Assembly (NCBI RefSeq): GCF_026191725.2
Contig: NZ_CP120863.1
Coordinates: 5,622,001-5,686,000 of the forward strand
Length of the DNA: 64,000 nt
Direction of reading: 5' to 3'
From: Roseibium porphyridii
GTDB lineage: Bacteria; Pseudomonadota; Alphaproteobacteria; Rhizobiales; Stappiaceae
This document shows positions 54,014 to 62,788 of the stretch, in pieces (position 1 is the first letter of the stretch; each line of letters opens with the position of its first letter). A program made the translations under genes and the position numbers. Below the pieces are notes generated by a model. The model had not been told where the DNA came from. It searched no databases and saw nothing but the letters and a program-made list of their open reading frames with translations.

Positions 54014-55420
54014 TCAGCCTCGCTGAAGACCGGGAAACAGGAAAACCTGACCGCTATCGTAATCGTAATCCGGGTTCTCCCAGGCAATCATCTTGCCAGG
54101 ATTGAGCAGGCCCTTGGGATCGGCTTCCTGCTTGAAGGCCAGTTGAACCGCGTCGGTCTGTTTCATGCCGCCTTCTTCCAACGTGTAACGGTGGGGATTG
54201 AAAATCGGACAGCCGTTATCTTCGTGCAACCGGATGATCTCATTCAATCTTTCTTCGCTGGTGTAGCGCACGATTGGCAATCCGAAACAGGTGATGTCGC
54301 CGTCAAAACGGACATATTCCAGATGTCCAGGTACCTCATCCCCAAACAGTTCCTGCATCTTCCCGACAAGTTCGACCTGGTTCGGAAACGGGTAGAGAAC
54401 CTGGAGATAAGTGATCTCTGGATCGACCCGAAGACCGCGCAATGTCGTGTGGTTCCAGGACAGCTCATAGGCCGGAGGAAGCCGCCTCACATCCTCGTCG
54501 CTTGCCTTGTCCGAACGATAGAGAACCTCACCACTAGGCTGACGGGCGACGAACGCCTCAAACGCCGCCATGGCAAACGGGGCCACCATCAGAACGGCGA
54601 CGGACTGGTCTTTGCGAATGAACTTCTGGTGCCGGAGGAAATAGTCGTGCGGAACCGGTGCGGCCACGGGCGCAATGTTCTTGGTCAACAGGCCGTCCTG
54701 GTTGGCCAGAGCGTCGGAAAACCTGACCGCATCCATGAAGTCATCAAAGCCGACCAGAACATCAACCCAGTCGTAACTTGCGGTCAACGGCATCTCGATC
54801 TCGGTAATGATGCCGTTGGTGCCATAAGCATGCATCACCTTCTGCAGATCGTCGCCTGTCATCTCCAGAATTTGAGGATCAGCCTCCATCGTGATGACCC
54901 GCAAACGAATGACATTGCCGAGATCCCTGAGCCCCCCCCAGTTGATTGAACCGACCCCGCCCGAACCACCGGCAATAAAGCCCCCGATGGTGGCTGTCCT
55001 GTAGGTGGACGGGTGCATCCGCAATTCCTGTCCGGACTGTTCCCGGGCCGTCTTGTCAATGTCGGACATGATAGCGCCAGCTTCGACGACGACCGAACCT
55101 GTCTTGACTTCCTTGACGGCGGTCATCTCCGCCATATTGAGTACGACACCGCCCGACAATGGCATCGCCTGTCCGTAGTTGCCGGTGCCAGCACCCCGTG
55201 TCGTCACTGGTATGTCGGCCGTAAAACAGGCCTTCAGTACACGGATGATTTCGTCTTCTGTCTTAGGGGTCACAATCAGGTCGCCGGTAACGTCCTCCAG
55301 CTGCTTTTTCAGGACCGGCGAATACCAGAAAAAATCACGGCTCTTCTGCTTCACGATTTGCTGGTTGTCCTCGATCTTGAGGCCGTCAAGATCGGCTTTT
55401 AATGCAGCGATGGCGCTCAT
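54014..55420 (-). CDS. FAD-binding oxidoreductase (GlcD/PCMH type)
   Basis: A 468-residue flavoenzyme of the vanillyl-alcohol-oxidase/GlcD family. The FAD-binding stretch is RGAGTGNYGQAMPLSGGVVL, with GFIAGGSGGVGSINWG downstream; the C-terminus has the usual FNPHRYTLEEGG and GLLNPGKMIAWE. Family members oxidise 2-hydroxy acids, alcohols or amines. It overlaps the amidohydrolase by 4 bp (coupled translation), so the two likely act on one substrate in sequence. Confidence 0.9.
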   Translation of the reverse strand: MSAIAALKADLDGLKIEDNQQIVKQKSRDFFWYSPVLKKQLEDVTGDLIVTPKTEDEIIRVLKACFTADIPVTTRGAGTGNYGQAMPLSGGVVLNMAEMTAVKEVKTGSVVVEAGAIMSDIDKTAREQSGQELRMHPSTYRTATIGGFIAGGSGGVGSINWGGLRDLGNVIRLRVITMEADPQILEMTGDDLQKVMHAYGTNGIITEIEMPLTASYDWVDVLVGFDDFMDAVRFSDALANQDGLLTKNIAPVAAPVPHDYFLRHQKFIRKDQSVAVLMVAPFAMAAFEAFVARQPSGEVLYRSDKASDEDVRRLPPAYELSWNHTTLRGLRVDPEITYLQVLYPFPNQVELVGKMQELFGDEVPGHLEYVRFDGDITCFGLPIVRYTSEERLNEIIRLHEDNGCPIFNPHRYTLEEGGMKQTDAVQLAFKQEADPKGLLNPGKMIAWENPDYDYDSGQVFLFPGLQRG

Positions 55421-56742
55421 GACTTTGGTTGCCTTTCCTGAAGAATTTGATCGAGTTCCCGATAATCGGGCAGTGTTTGGTCAATGAGAGTTCCCGCGCG
55501 CAAAACGCTGCGTGGGCCCGCCGGGCGGGACAAAAGTTCGTTCCAGTCCCGCGCCCCAAACAGCACGAGATCGGCCGGTGCTCCGATTTCCAGTTGGCCT
55601 GCCCGAATATCCATCAGTTGAGCAGGTGTCGTTGTGACCGTGCTGATCCAGTCGCCGATCGGATGATCGAGATGCAATATCCGGGTGGCTTGCGTATAGA
55701 CCTCGACCATGTCCAGATCGCCATAGGCATAAAAAGGGTCACGGGTATTGTCGGAGGCAACGGCAACAGAAATACCGCGCTGCTTCATTTCGTGCAGTAG
55801 CGTGACGCCCCGGCGGCGCGGTGTCCGGCCCTCTACGCGATCCTGAAGATACATGTTGCACATCGGCAGTGAAACGATGGCAATCCCGGTTTCCGCCAAC
55901 AGATCAAGTGTCCGGTCAATCTCATCTGGTTGATGCACCGACAATGAACAACAATGACCGCATACGATCTTGCCGTCGAATTTCAGGCGTTGTGCTGTTT
56001 CAGCAATGTGGCGCAGTGTGACCACAGCCGGGTCCAACGTTTCATCCACGTGAAAGTCGAGGTCGAGACCCCTGTCCATGGCCGCTCGAAAAACATCTTC
56101 AAGATGCCTGTCCAGATCCGGGATCATATAGGTCACAGCCCCCATGATCCCGTTGGCATTGCTGACCTTGTCCGCAATATCTGAAAGATAGTCGCCATCT
56201 TCGGCAAGGCGGTCGATCCCGAACAGGCAAACGCCCTGGAGAGTGATGCGACCGCGCCATTCGGCGCGCATTTCTTCGAACACTGGCCAGGTGATGTCTT
56301 CTTGCGGCGGAATGCTATCCAGATGCGTGCGGATCGCGGCTGTTCCGTGCGCGTAGGCACATTTCAGGGAAAATTCCATGCGCGCCCGCAGGTCATCCGC
56401 CGACCAATAATCGATCCGGTCTTCGCCGACAGCTGTAAGCGCTCCCATGAAGGACCCGTCCGGATTGGCCTTGCGTGGCCAGATGTGCCCTTTGTCGAGA
56501 TGGGTATGCAGGTCAACAAAGGCGGGCAAAACCAGACCTTTGTCCAAATCCAGACCAGGTTCCACACCAGTCATGGATCCTCCAGGTGCGACTTCAAGAA
56601 GCTTTCCATCAACGACCTTAAGGTCCATCGCCAACAGGGAGGTGGGATCCGCACCCTGCATATCGGCGAGCAAACACGCCGGAACGGTTGCATTCTTGAT
56701 GATCCCGGTTCCGTTGAAACCGGACCCCGTTGCCGGTCCCAT
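55417..56742 (-). CDS. cytosine-deaminase-like amidohydrolase
   Basis: A 441-residue amidohydrolase of the CodA group. Metal ligands are visible in DLHTHLDKGH, FHVDETLDP, GHCCSLS and SDNTRDPF, the order expected for a mononuclear deaminase or cyclic amidase. The enzyme would deaminate or open a nitrogen ring such as cytosine, creatinine or an isoguanine-like base. It follows the permease gene with no gap and overlaps the FAD oxidoreductase, so its substrate is presumably imported by this ABC system. Confidence 0.88.
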   Translation of the reverse strand: MGPATGSGFNGTGIIKNATVPACLLADMQGADPTSLLAMDLKVVDGKLLEVAPGGSMTGVEPGLDLDKGLVLPAFVDLHTHLDKGHIWPRKANPDGSFMGALTAVGEDRIDYWSADDLRARMEFSLKCAYAHGTAAIRTHLDSIPPQEDITWPVFEEMRAEWRGRITLQGVCLFGIDRLAEDGDYLSDIADKVSNANGIMGAVTYMIPDLDRHLEDVFRAAMDRGLDLDFHVDETLDPAVVTLRHIAETAQRLKFDGKIVCGHCCSLSVHQPDEIDRTLDLLAETGIAIVSLPMCNMYLQDRVEGRTPRRRGVTLLHEMKQRGISVAVASDNTRDPFYAYGDLDMVEVYTQATRILHLDHPIGDWISTVTTTPAQLMDIRAGQLEIGAPADLVLFGARDWNELLSRPAGPRSVLRAGTLIDQTLPDYRELDQILQERQPKS

Positions 56743-57621
56743 CTATATCTCCCGCTTCAGGGCACTTTCATGCCATTTGCGCAGGAGCAAATGCGACAGG
56801 AGGTTCATGGTCAGGAATATCAGGATCCCGGTAACGGAAATCAGAATGAGCGCCGCGAACATTCTCGGCATGTTCAGCCTGTAGCTTGCCTCCAGGATCT
56901 GGTTGGCGAGCCCTGACCCCGAGCCAGCGGAACCGGCGACAAATTCGGCAACGATCGCCCCGATCAGAGACAGGCCTCCGGCAATTTTCAACCCCCCCAG
57001 GAAATAGGGCATTGCTGCGGGCAGACGCAAAAACCTCAGGGTTTGCCAGCGGCTTGCGCCATAAAGCCGGAAAAGGTTCTGCAGATTGTGATCTGCTGAA
57101 TTCAGTCCCAGCGTCGTGTTTGAGAGTATCGGAAAGAACGCGACGATCCAGGCACAGATCAGGAGCCCCGCCGTGATCGAATCCACATAAATCAGGATCA
57201 GGGGCGCAATTGCGATGATCGGTGTTACCTGCAAAATGACCGCGAATGGAAAGAACGAAATTTCGATCCATTTGGACTGCGTGAACAACACCGCCAGTCC
57301 CAAACCACCCAATGTCGCAATCAACAGGGCTCCGAAAGTGATCTTGAGCGTATTGAGAAGCGCAACGCTCAAGATGCCCCAATCGGCAAGCAACGTGTCA
57401 AAAACCTGTCCCGGTCTCGGCAGGATGTAATGTGGAATTTCGTTCCAGACGCAAATCCTGTCCCAGAGATAAACCGACAACAGCAATATGACGACCGGCA
57501 ACACCCATCTGCCAATCGTTTCCCGTCGAGCCGCACGCGCACGCTTCATTTCCTCAGCATCAAGAGGAATTTCCGTCGCGCCTGCGGGCATGGGTGACTT
57601 GTCGGCAATGTCTAAGGTCAT
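56743..57621 (-). CDS. ABC permease, SsuC/ThiX family
   Basis: A 292-residue permease with six membrane helices and the coupling loop RLYGASRWQTLRFLRLPAAMPYF. This clade carries nitrate, sulfonate, taurine or thiamine-precursor pyrimidines. The start MTLDIADKSPMP is followed by about 40 soluble residues. It sits between the ATPase and the amidohydrolase in one operon. Confidence 0.9.
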   Translation of the reverse strand: MTLDIADKSPMPAGATEIPLDAEEMKRARAARRETIGRWVLPVVILLLSVYLWDRICVWNEIPHYILPRPGQVFDTLLADWGILSVALLNTLKITFGALLIATLGGLGLAVLFTQSKWIEISFFPFAVILQVTPIIAIAPLILIYVDSITAGLLICAWIVAFFPILSNTTLGLNSADHNLQNLFRLYGASRWQTLRFLRLPAAMPYFLGGLKIAGGLSLIGAIVAEFVAGSAGSGSGLANQILEASYRLNMPRMFAALILISVTGILIFLTMNLLSHLLLRKWHESALKREI

Positions 57622-57664
57622 GATCCAGAGCTGCCCAGAAATCTTGAGAAAATCAGATATGTCA

Positions 57665-58480
57665 TCAGAGGTGATCTCCCGAGTTCATGGCCTCGTGAAG
57701 TGCTTCCGAAACGTTTCGGCAAAAGCCGCTGTAGACGGATGATGTCCTGAAATCCTCGTCCCGCGGATAAGGTGCATCGATGGCCATGTCATTGACGACA
57801 CGCCCGGGCCGCGCTGCCATGACGACGATGCGGTTGGAGAGGTAAACGGATTCAAACACCGAATGGGTCACGAAGATGACCGTCCAGCCGAAGGTCTCCC
57901 ACAGACGCAGAAGATCGTTGTTGAGCTTGAAGCGGGTTATCTCATCAAGTGCAGCAAACGGCTCATCCATCAATAGGAGCTTGGGCTTTGTCACGAGAGC
58001 ACGTGCAATCGAGACACGCATTTTCATGCCCCCTGACAATTCCCTTGGATAGCTGTCCGCGAACTGGTCGAGACCGACACCTTTCAGTGCCTCCATGACC
58101 TCGTCATAGGCAGCTTTTTTCGAAACACCCTTAAGGCGCAGCGGCAACCAGACATTCCCGAAGACGGTCGCCCAGGGCATGAGGGTTGGTTCCTGGAACA
58201 CGAAACTGAGTTCATGGTCCTTCTGTCTGGATTCTTCCATCGGCCATTCAACCCTGCCCGAGCTTGGGCTCGTCAGGCTTGTGATGATCCGCAAGGCGGT
58301 GGATTTGCCGCATCCCGAAGGGCCCAGAAGAGAAACAAATTCTCCCTGACGAATGTCGAGTGACAGATTGTTCAGTGCCACCGTTCCATTGGAAAAGGTT
58401 TTTGAAATGCCTTTGAGGGAAACGATGGGCTGTCCGATGCCCGTGTCTGTTTGCATATCTGCTTGTACCATGGCCGTCAT
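57665..58480 (-). CDS. ABC ATPase, SsuB/ThiZ family
   Basis: An ATPase of about 271 residues with Walker [11 protein letters not shown]-loop VFQEPTLMPWATV, signature LSGGMKMRVSIARAL, Walker B LLLMDEPFAALDE and switch His in VTHSVFESVYL. Several ATG are possible (58507, 58480, 58471, 58456), none with a good ribosome binding site. It is co-transcribed with the permease. Confidence 0.9.
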   Translation of the reverse strand: MTAMVQADMQTDTGIGQPIVSLKGISKTFSNGTVALNNLSLDIRQGEFVSLLGPSGCGKSTALRIITSLTSPSSGRVEWPMEESRQKDHELSFVFQEPTLMPWATVFGNVWLPLRLKGVSKKAAYDEVMEALKGVGLDQFADSYPRELSGGMKMRVSIARALVTKPKLLLMDEPFAALDEITRFKLNNDLLRLWETFGWTVIFVTHSVFESVYLSNRIVVMAARPGRVVNDMAIDAPYPRDEDFRTSSVYSGFCRNVSEALHEAMNSGDHL

Positions 58481-58536
58481 GTTAGAATTGTCCGGCCATG
58501 GTTGCATTTTTCATGTGTGTCACGGAAGCATCCTGA

Positions 58537-59547
58537 TCAGTTCGCGGTCAGCTCTTTTTTGCGATCCAGACCTACGCCATTGTTAACGAATTCAAGCGTG
58601 TAGGACTTCGTGTAGTCGACGTCTCCGTTGACGACACCTGCCGCGACCATTTTTTCAAAAAATGACTTGTTACGCTCATCCGTCATGGCGCCGATGCCCA
58701 TTGTGAGCGCATCACCACTGTCCACGATTCCGTAGGATTTCAGTTTATCGATCGAGAAGGCCAGCTGACCGTCGGTCATGCCCGGATTGTCCTTCTTGAT
58801 CATTTCCAATGCCTTGGAATTGTCGCCGTAAAGGAAATTGACCCAGCCGATAGCCGAACCGTCGACGAAGCATTTGACGACTTCCGGTTTGGTTTCCACC
58901 AGCTCGGTCCGGGTTTCCACCGTGGTCGAATAGGTGTCATAGCCATAATCGGCGATCAGAAATATGTTCGGCTCAAAGCCGCCTTCCGTTTCGATGGCAT
59001 AGGGCTCAGACGTAATGTAACCCTGTTGACCAAGCTTCTTGTCGGCCAGAAAGGGTGCAGAGTTATAGGTGTAAGGACGCACCTGTTCGTCCTTGAAACC
59101 AAACTCTGATTTCATCCATTGATAGAAAGAATTGAGACCGCCCTTCCCGATCAGGAGATTGATGTCCTTGAGGCTTTCCCAGGTATCCAGACCCTGATCC
59201 GGATGCGTCATCAGGATCTGCGGTTCTTTCTGGAAATGAGCTGCCACAACAGTGGTTGGGATGCCCTGTTCAATCGCAGAAAAAGCCTGAAGCATGTTGC
59301 CGCCCATAAGGAAGTCGATTTTTCCGACCGGCAACAGGATGCGATTGTTGGCTTGCGGTCCACCGGGCTTGATTTCAACTTCAATGCCGCAGGCTTCATA
59401 TGTGCCATCGGCGACCGCCTGATAGTAACCACCATGTTCTGCTTGAGCGACCCAGTTTGTACCGAAGGTCACTTTTTCAAGCGCATGCGCGCTTGTCGAC
59501 GCCATGACGGCGAGCGTCGCAAGTCCTAAGTTCCGAGACAATCCCAT
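58537..59547 (-). CDS. ABC substrate-binding protein, NMT1/THI5-like
   Basis: From ATG 59547 a 336-residue precursor with a signal peptide ending at AHAL. The mature protein starts VTFGTNWVAQAEHGGYYQAVADGTYE and continues KPGGPQANNRILLPVGKIDFLMGG, the family marks of pyrimidine-precursor binding proteins (ThiY, THI5, RibY). This argues for a pyrimidine-like or related ring ligand. It is the first gene of the operon and is divergent from the RidA-like gene. Confidence 0.88.
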   Translation of the reverse strand: MGLSRNLGLATLAVMASTSAHALEKVTFGTNWVAQAEHGGYYQAVADGTYEACGIEVEIKPGGPQANNRILLPVGKIDFLMGGNMLQAFSAIEQGIPTTVVAAHFQKEPQILMTHPDQGLDTWESLKDINLLIGKGGLNSFYQWMKSEFGFKDEQVRPYTYNSAPFLADKKLGQQGYITSEPYAIETEGGFEPNIFLIADYGYDTYSTTVETRTELVETKPEVVKCFVDGSAIGWVNFLYGDNSKALEMIKKDNPGMTDGQLAFSIDKLKSYGIVDSGDALTMGIGAMTDERNKSFFEKMVAAGVVNGDVDYTKSYTLEFVNNGVGLDRKKELTAN

Positions 59548-59851
59548 TTCCGCGTTCCCCGTTTTCGTTACACCAAGCAGGTCAAACTGCCCACGACGGG
59601 CCGAATGCTCTGCCGCTGTGCTCGAAAGCCCTGAGAGCGGAACAGGCAGGAAGAGAGCCCTCGTGTAAAAACATTGGCCCGCTTGTCGTGCTGCCCGTTG
59701 GTTACATGAGCAGCCCGCAAAGACTTGCACATTGCCGCACCATTGTCAGCGCAAAAGTTAATCGTGCCCTCAATTTGAGCAATGGCATCTAAATTACGCA
59801 ACCACGGAAATTGCGTGCAAGCGGCAGTCGCGATAGCTTTCCGTTTTTGAC
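59548..59851. other. 304-bp divergent region of the ring-compound locus
   Basis: No gene supported. It holds the inverted repeat ACGCAA-N9-TTGCGT (59796-59816). I looked for a TPP riboswitch; the CTGAGA at 59631 lacks the other conserved segment, so it is not one. Confidence 0.55.
59796..59816. promoter_or_regulatory. inverted repeat ACGCAA-N9-TTGCGT, candidate operator
   Basis: Perfect 6-bp half sites with a 9-bp spacer, ending 35 bp before the RidA-like start. It could govern both divergent transcripts. No regulator gene is adjacent. Confidence 0.45.
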
Positions 59852-60253
59852 ATGAGGACAAGCCACTTGAAACGCGCGCACATACCGCCAGACATTCGAG
59901 CGCCTTTTGCTCGGTATAGCCATGCAGTGGAGATCCCCGCAGGGCATCGTCTTCTGTTCGCTTCGGGCCAGCTGGGTATTGCAGCCGATGACCGAATCCC
60001 AACCGACATTGAGGGACAGACGACGCTCTGTTTCGAAAATGTAAAGGCGATCCTCGCATCTGCCGGAATGACGATGCAGGATGTGGTACGGATCAATTCC
60101 TATGTAACCGACCGTGTCCACTTGCCGGGCTATATGCGCGTCAGGGATGGTTTCATTTCCGAGCCCGCACCAGCATCAACATTGATGATTGTTTCGGGTT
60201 TTGCCCGAGAAGACTTTCTTGTCGAAGTCGAGGTTGTTGCCGCGGCACCTTGA
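59852..60253 (+). CDS. RidA/YjgF-family protein lacking the catalytic Arg
   Basis: A 133-residue RidA fold protein (FASGQLGIAADDRIPTDI; ILASAGMTMQDVVRINSYVTD; FLVEVEVVA). In canonical RidA a PAR motif supplies Arg105, which hydrolyses enamine/imine intermediates. Here the equivalent stretch is PAPAST, with Ser109 at that place, so it belongs to a non-RidA subclass (Rid4-7 type) with another activity. Such proteins often sit in amine, creatinine and pyrimidine pathways. The start is uncertain, no good ribosome binding site; TTG 59867 is possible. Confidence 0.8.
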   Translation: MRTSHLKRAHIPPDIRAPFARYSHAVEIPAGHRLLFASGQLGIAADDRIPTDIEGQTTLCFENVKAILASAGMTMQDVVRINSYVTDRVHLPGYMRVRDGFISEPAPASTLMIVSGFAREDFLVEVEVVAAAP

Positions 60254-60314
60254 AACGCCTTGTCGCTGAACGAGCGCGCGAAACCTTCAGAAAGAACTGA
60301 GGAGAAGACCCTAC

Positions 60315-61109
60315 ATGCTGCCCAAACTCAACTGGCAAGACATGACCACCACGGATTTCGACGTACCGTCAATCAAGGAGTGGATTGCAATCCTGCCGGT
60401 GGCTGCAATCGAACAGCACGGGCCGCATTTGCCGGTCTATACCGATACGGCGATTGCGCAGGGTCAGGTTCAAAGGGTGATGGAGCTGGTTCCGGAGACC
60501 ATACCGGCAACCTTCTTGCCCGTGCAGGCGGTTGGCAAGTCAAACGAACACATATCCTCGCCGGGGACGCTGACCCTTGGTTGGGAAACCGCGCTCAAAG
60601 CCTGGACGGAACTCGGTGACAGCCTCGCCCGTGCCGGGGTCAGAAAATTGGTGGTTGTGAATTCACACGGAGGAAATGTGCCGTTGGTAGGCATCCTCAC
60701 GCGCGAGCTCAGGATTCGGCACAAGATGCTCGCCGTTGGCACCGCCTGGGCGCATTTTGGACAGCCGGAAGGCGTTTTCTCAGACCATGAACTCACCTTT
60801 GGAATACATGGCGGCGACGTGGAAACTTCCATCATGCTGCACCTGCATCCCGATCTGGTAAAAATGGACAGGGCTCAGAACTTCCGCTCCGCTCAGGAGC
60901 GATTCGTTTCAGACTTCACGCACCTTCGTGCTCATGGGCCACATGCCTTCGGCTGGAAGGCGCAAGACCTCAATTCCGCCGGCACCGTCGGCGATGCATC
61001 CATCGCGACCGCCGACAAGGGCCGCCAATCTCTGGATCATGCCGCCCGCGGTTTCGTTGAGCTGCTGCATGACGTTCATGCCTTCGATATGAACATGCTC
61101 GCCGATTGA
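60315..61109 (+). CDS. creatininase-family amidohydrolase
   Basis: A 264-residue creatininase fold protein. Metal residues appear as Glu33 and His35 (AIEQHGPHLP), Asp44 (YTDTAI), NSHGGN and GIHGGDVETSIML. The family opens cyclic amides or formamides: creatinine to creatine, or the formamide of riboflavin and F420 synthesis (MptD/ArfB). It is 61 bp after the RidA-like gene, likely co-transcribed, and faces a THI5-like ABC operon with a cytosine-deaminase-like enzyme. A ring-opening step in the same pathway is likely. Confidence 0.88.
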   Translation: MLPKLNWQDMTTTDFDVPSIKEWIAILPVAAIEQHGPHLPVYTDTAIAQGQVQRVMELVPETIPATFLPVQAVGKSNEHISSPGTLTLGWETALKAWTELGDSLARAGVRKLVVVNSHGGNVPLVGILTRELRIRHKMLAVGTAWAHFGQPEGVFSDHELTFGIHGGDVETSIMLHLHPDLVKMDRAQNFRSAQERFVSDFTHLRAHGPHAFGWKAQDLNSAGTVGDASIATADKGRQSLDHAARGFVELLHDVHAFDMNMLAD

Positions 61110-61149
61110 GTAAATGCCAAACAGCTCTACCAGATTGAGGAGCCCTGCC

Positions 61150-62019
61150 ATGTCGCCATCGGACCTTAGAAGAGATATTCTTGCCCGCAGTTCACCACTT
61201 GTCTCGGCTGAAGAACTTGAACTTCTCTTGAAGCAGCCAGGCCTCAAACTGTTCGATGTACGCGGAACCTGGAGCAGCCCAGCCAGAGCGTTGCCTGACG
61301 ACTACGAAATGAGCCACATTCCCGGTGCGGCTTTCCTCGATTGGACCCGCCGGTTCATCGATCAGAGCAAAGCACTTCCGCTTGCATCTGTCGCGGATCG
61401 GGATGCAGCCCGAAGCGCATTCAAGGCTCTTGGCATCAATGCGACTGATCTCGTCGTTCTCTACGACAACTACCATCACATGCTGGCAGGTCGCGTCTGG
61501 TGGGCAATGCGGTATTGGGGTTTTGACAATGTCCGTGTGCTCAACGGAGGCTGGGTGCGTTGGACCAAGCTGCAAAAACCTGTGACATCCGGCACAGCAG
61601 AAGTGTCACAAGGTGACTTTGAACCTGTGCAAAGAGGCGATTGGCGCACCAGCCTTGAGGGCTTCATCGAAAATCACCAGAAATCATGTGTCATCGATGC
61701 GCGCGGGTCCGCCGGATATGCCGGTAACGCAGACGACCCACGCACCGGACATATACCAGGTTCCTTGAACATCCCGTTTTCAGAACTCTTGGACCGTGAA
61801 ACCGGCCTGTTTTTGAACCGCGACGCCTTGTCAGACGTGTTAGACGAAAAGACTCCTCAATGGAGGGAACGACCGATCATCGCGACTTGTGGTTCTGGCT
61901 ACGCCGCAACGGTCACTTTGCTCGCCTTAACCGAACTCGGCAACGAAGCACGTCTGTTTGACGGATCCTTTTCGGCATGGAAACAGGACCCGGCCAGACC
62001 CGTTGAACAAACACGGTAA
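61150..62019 (+). CDS. sulfurtransferase (rhodanese, mercaptopyruvate type)
   Basis: From ATG 61150 (GAGGAG seven bases upstream) the protein has 289 residues and two rhodanese domains. The active Cys247 lies in CGSGYAA, the six-residue loop of 3-mercaptopyruvate rather than thiosulfate sulfurtransferases. LVSAEELELLLKQPGLKLFDVRG opens the first, inactive domain. A start at 61114, 4 bp after the creatininase stop, is possible. It moves sulfane sulfur to thiols or cyanide in the cytoplasm. Confidence 0.88.
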   Translation: MSPSDLRRDILARSSPLVSAEELELLLKQPGLKLFDVRGTWSSPARALPDDYEMSHIPGAAFLDWTRRFIDQSKALPLASVADRDAARSAFKALGINATDLVVLYDNYHHMLAGRVWWAMRYWGFDNVRVLNGGWVRWTKLQKPVTSGTAEVSQGDFEPVQRGDWRTSLEGFIENHQKSCVIDARGSAGYAGNADDPRTGHIPGSLNIPFSELLDRETGLFLNRDALSDVLDEKTPQWRERPIIATCGSGYAATVTLLALTELGNEARLFDGSFSAWKQDPARPVEQTR

Positions 62020-62046
62020 AAAGGCCGGGCCGTCGATAGACAGATC

Positions 62047-62064
62047 AAACCTTGAGGGTTTTTT
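62047..62064 (+). terminator. weak Rho-independent terminator
   Basis: AAACC/GGTTT stem with a TTGAG loop followed by a T run, 28 bp after the sulfurtransferase stop. Confidence 0.5.
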
Positions 62065-62070
62065 CGGAGG

Positions 62071-62589
62071 TTAGGCCGTTCCGCGAACCGGGCGGTTGTT
62101 TTCGATGTTGAACTTCATTCCGTCGAGAAGTTCTTCCAGATCCGGCCGCGCCGCCGGTCCATTGGAAATGTCCACGAGCATCAACGTGCCATCCGGCCGT
62201 ATCCCGAAACTGCCCGGTTCAGCAAAAATCTTGTCAGTTTCAGCGTCCGAGAGAGGCTCTGAAACATAAAGCCCAAGCGAGCGCATCTGCGCCTCGCTCA
62301 TTCCGTAGCCAAGCTCGAATTTCCAGCCGAACTCCTGCTGGTCAGCCCGCGCCTTTTCTTCGCTGTCGGCTGAAACAACCACGACGTCCAAGACATCGGT
62401 CCAATTGTCCAATGCTGCATTCAGCTTGTTCAAGAACCGCTTGCAGCGCGGACAATGCTTGCCACGATAGACAAACATCATGGTCCAACGGTCTTTGGGT
62501 TGACCGACGGCGACCGTACCTTCACGTCCGAGTACCGGAAAACGCATTTCCTCGAGACGTTCGCCCACGCGTGGTTTTGGAGAAGACAT
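62071..62589 (-). CDS. peroxiredoxin-like (AhpC/TSA) protein
   Basis: A 172-residue thioredoxin-fold protein. It carries a CPRC motif (Cys46, Cys49) after FVYRGKH. AhpC/TSA peroxidases place a single Cys in a PxxxTxxC motif; here a thioredoxin-like CxxC suggests a thiol-disulfide or peroxidase role of the redoxin subfamily. VVVVSADSEEKARADQQEFGWKFELG completes the fold. Convergent with the sulfurtransferase. Confidence 0.85.
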   Translation of the reverse strand: MSSPKPRVGERLEEMRFPVLGREGTVAVGQPKDRWTMMFVYRGKHCPRCKRFLNKLNAALDNWTDVLDVVVVSADSEEKARADQQEFGWKFELGYGMSEAQMRSLGLYVSEPLSDAETDKIFAEPGSFGIRPDGTLMLVDISNGPAARPDLEELLDGMKFNIENNRPVRGTA

Positions 62590-62788
62590 TTGGTGTCCTT
62601 CGTTTGATTATTGACTTGAAACTTCGCGATAGCCGAGAGGCAGCGGAAACAGCGTGCGCCAAAACCGATTCGCCGCTGCAAGATAGCAAAGACCGCAAGA
62701 GATAGTGCCCCGCGCATGTTCAATATGCGTTGAGCTGCCCGGGCTACACGTTTTCAGGTTGAGCGGTCTGACAGTTCTGTCGACTCTA

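Noticed and set aside
59600..59760. TPP or guanidine riboswitch in the leader of the THI5-like ABC operon or of the RidA-like gene
   Set aside because: A CTGAGA is present on the plus strand, but the second conserved TPP segment is missing, and no guanidine motif was found.
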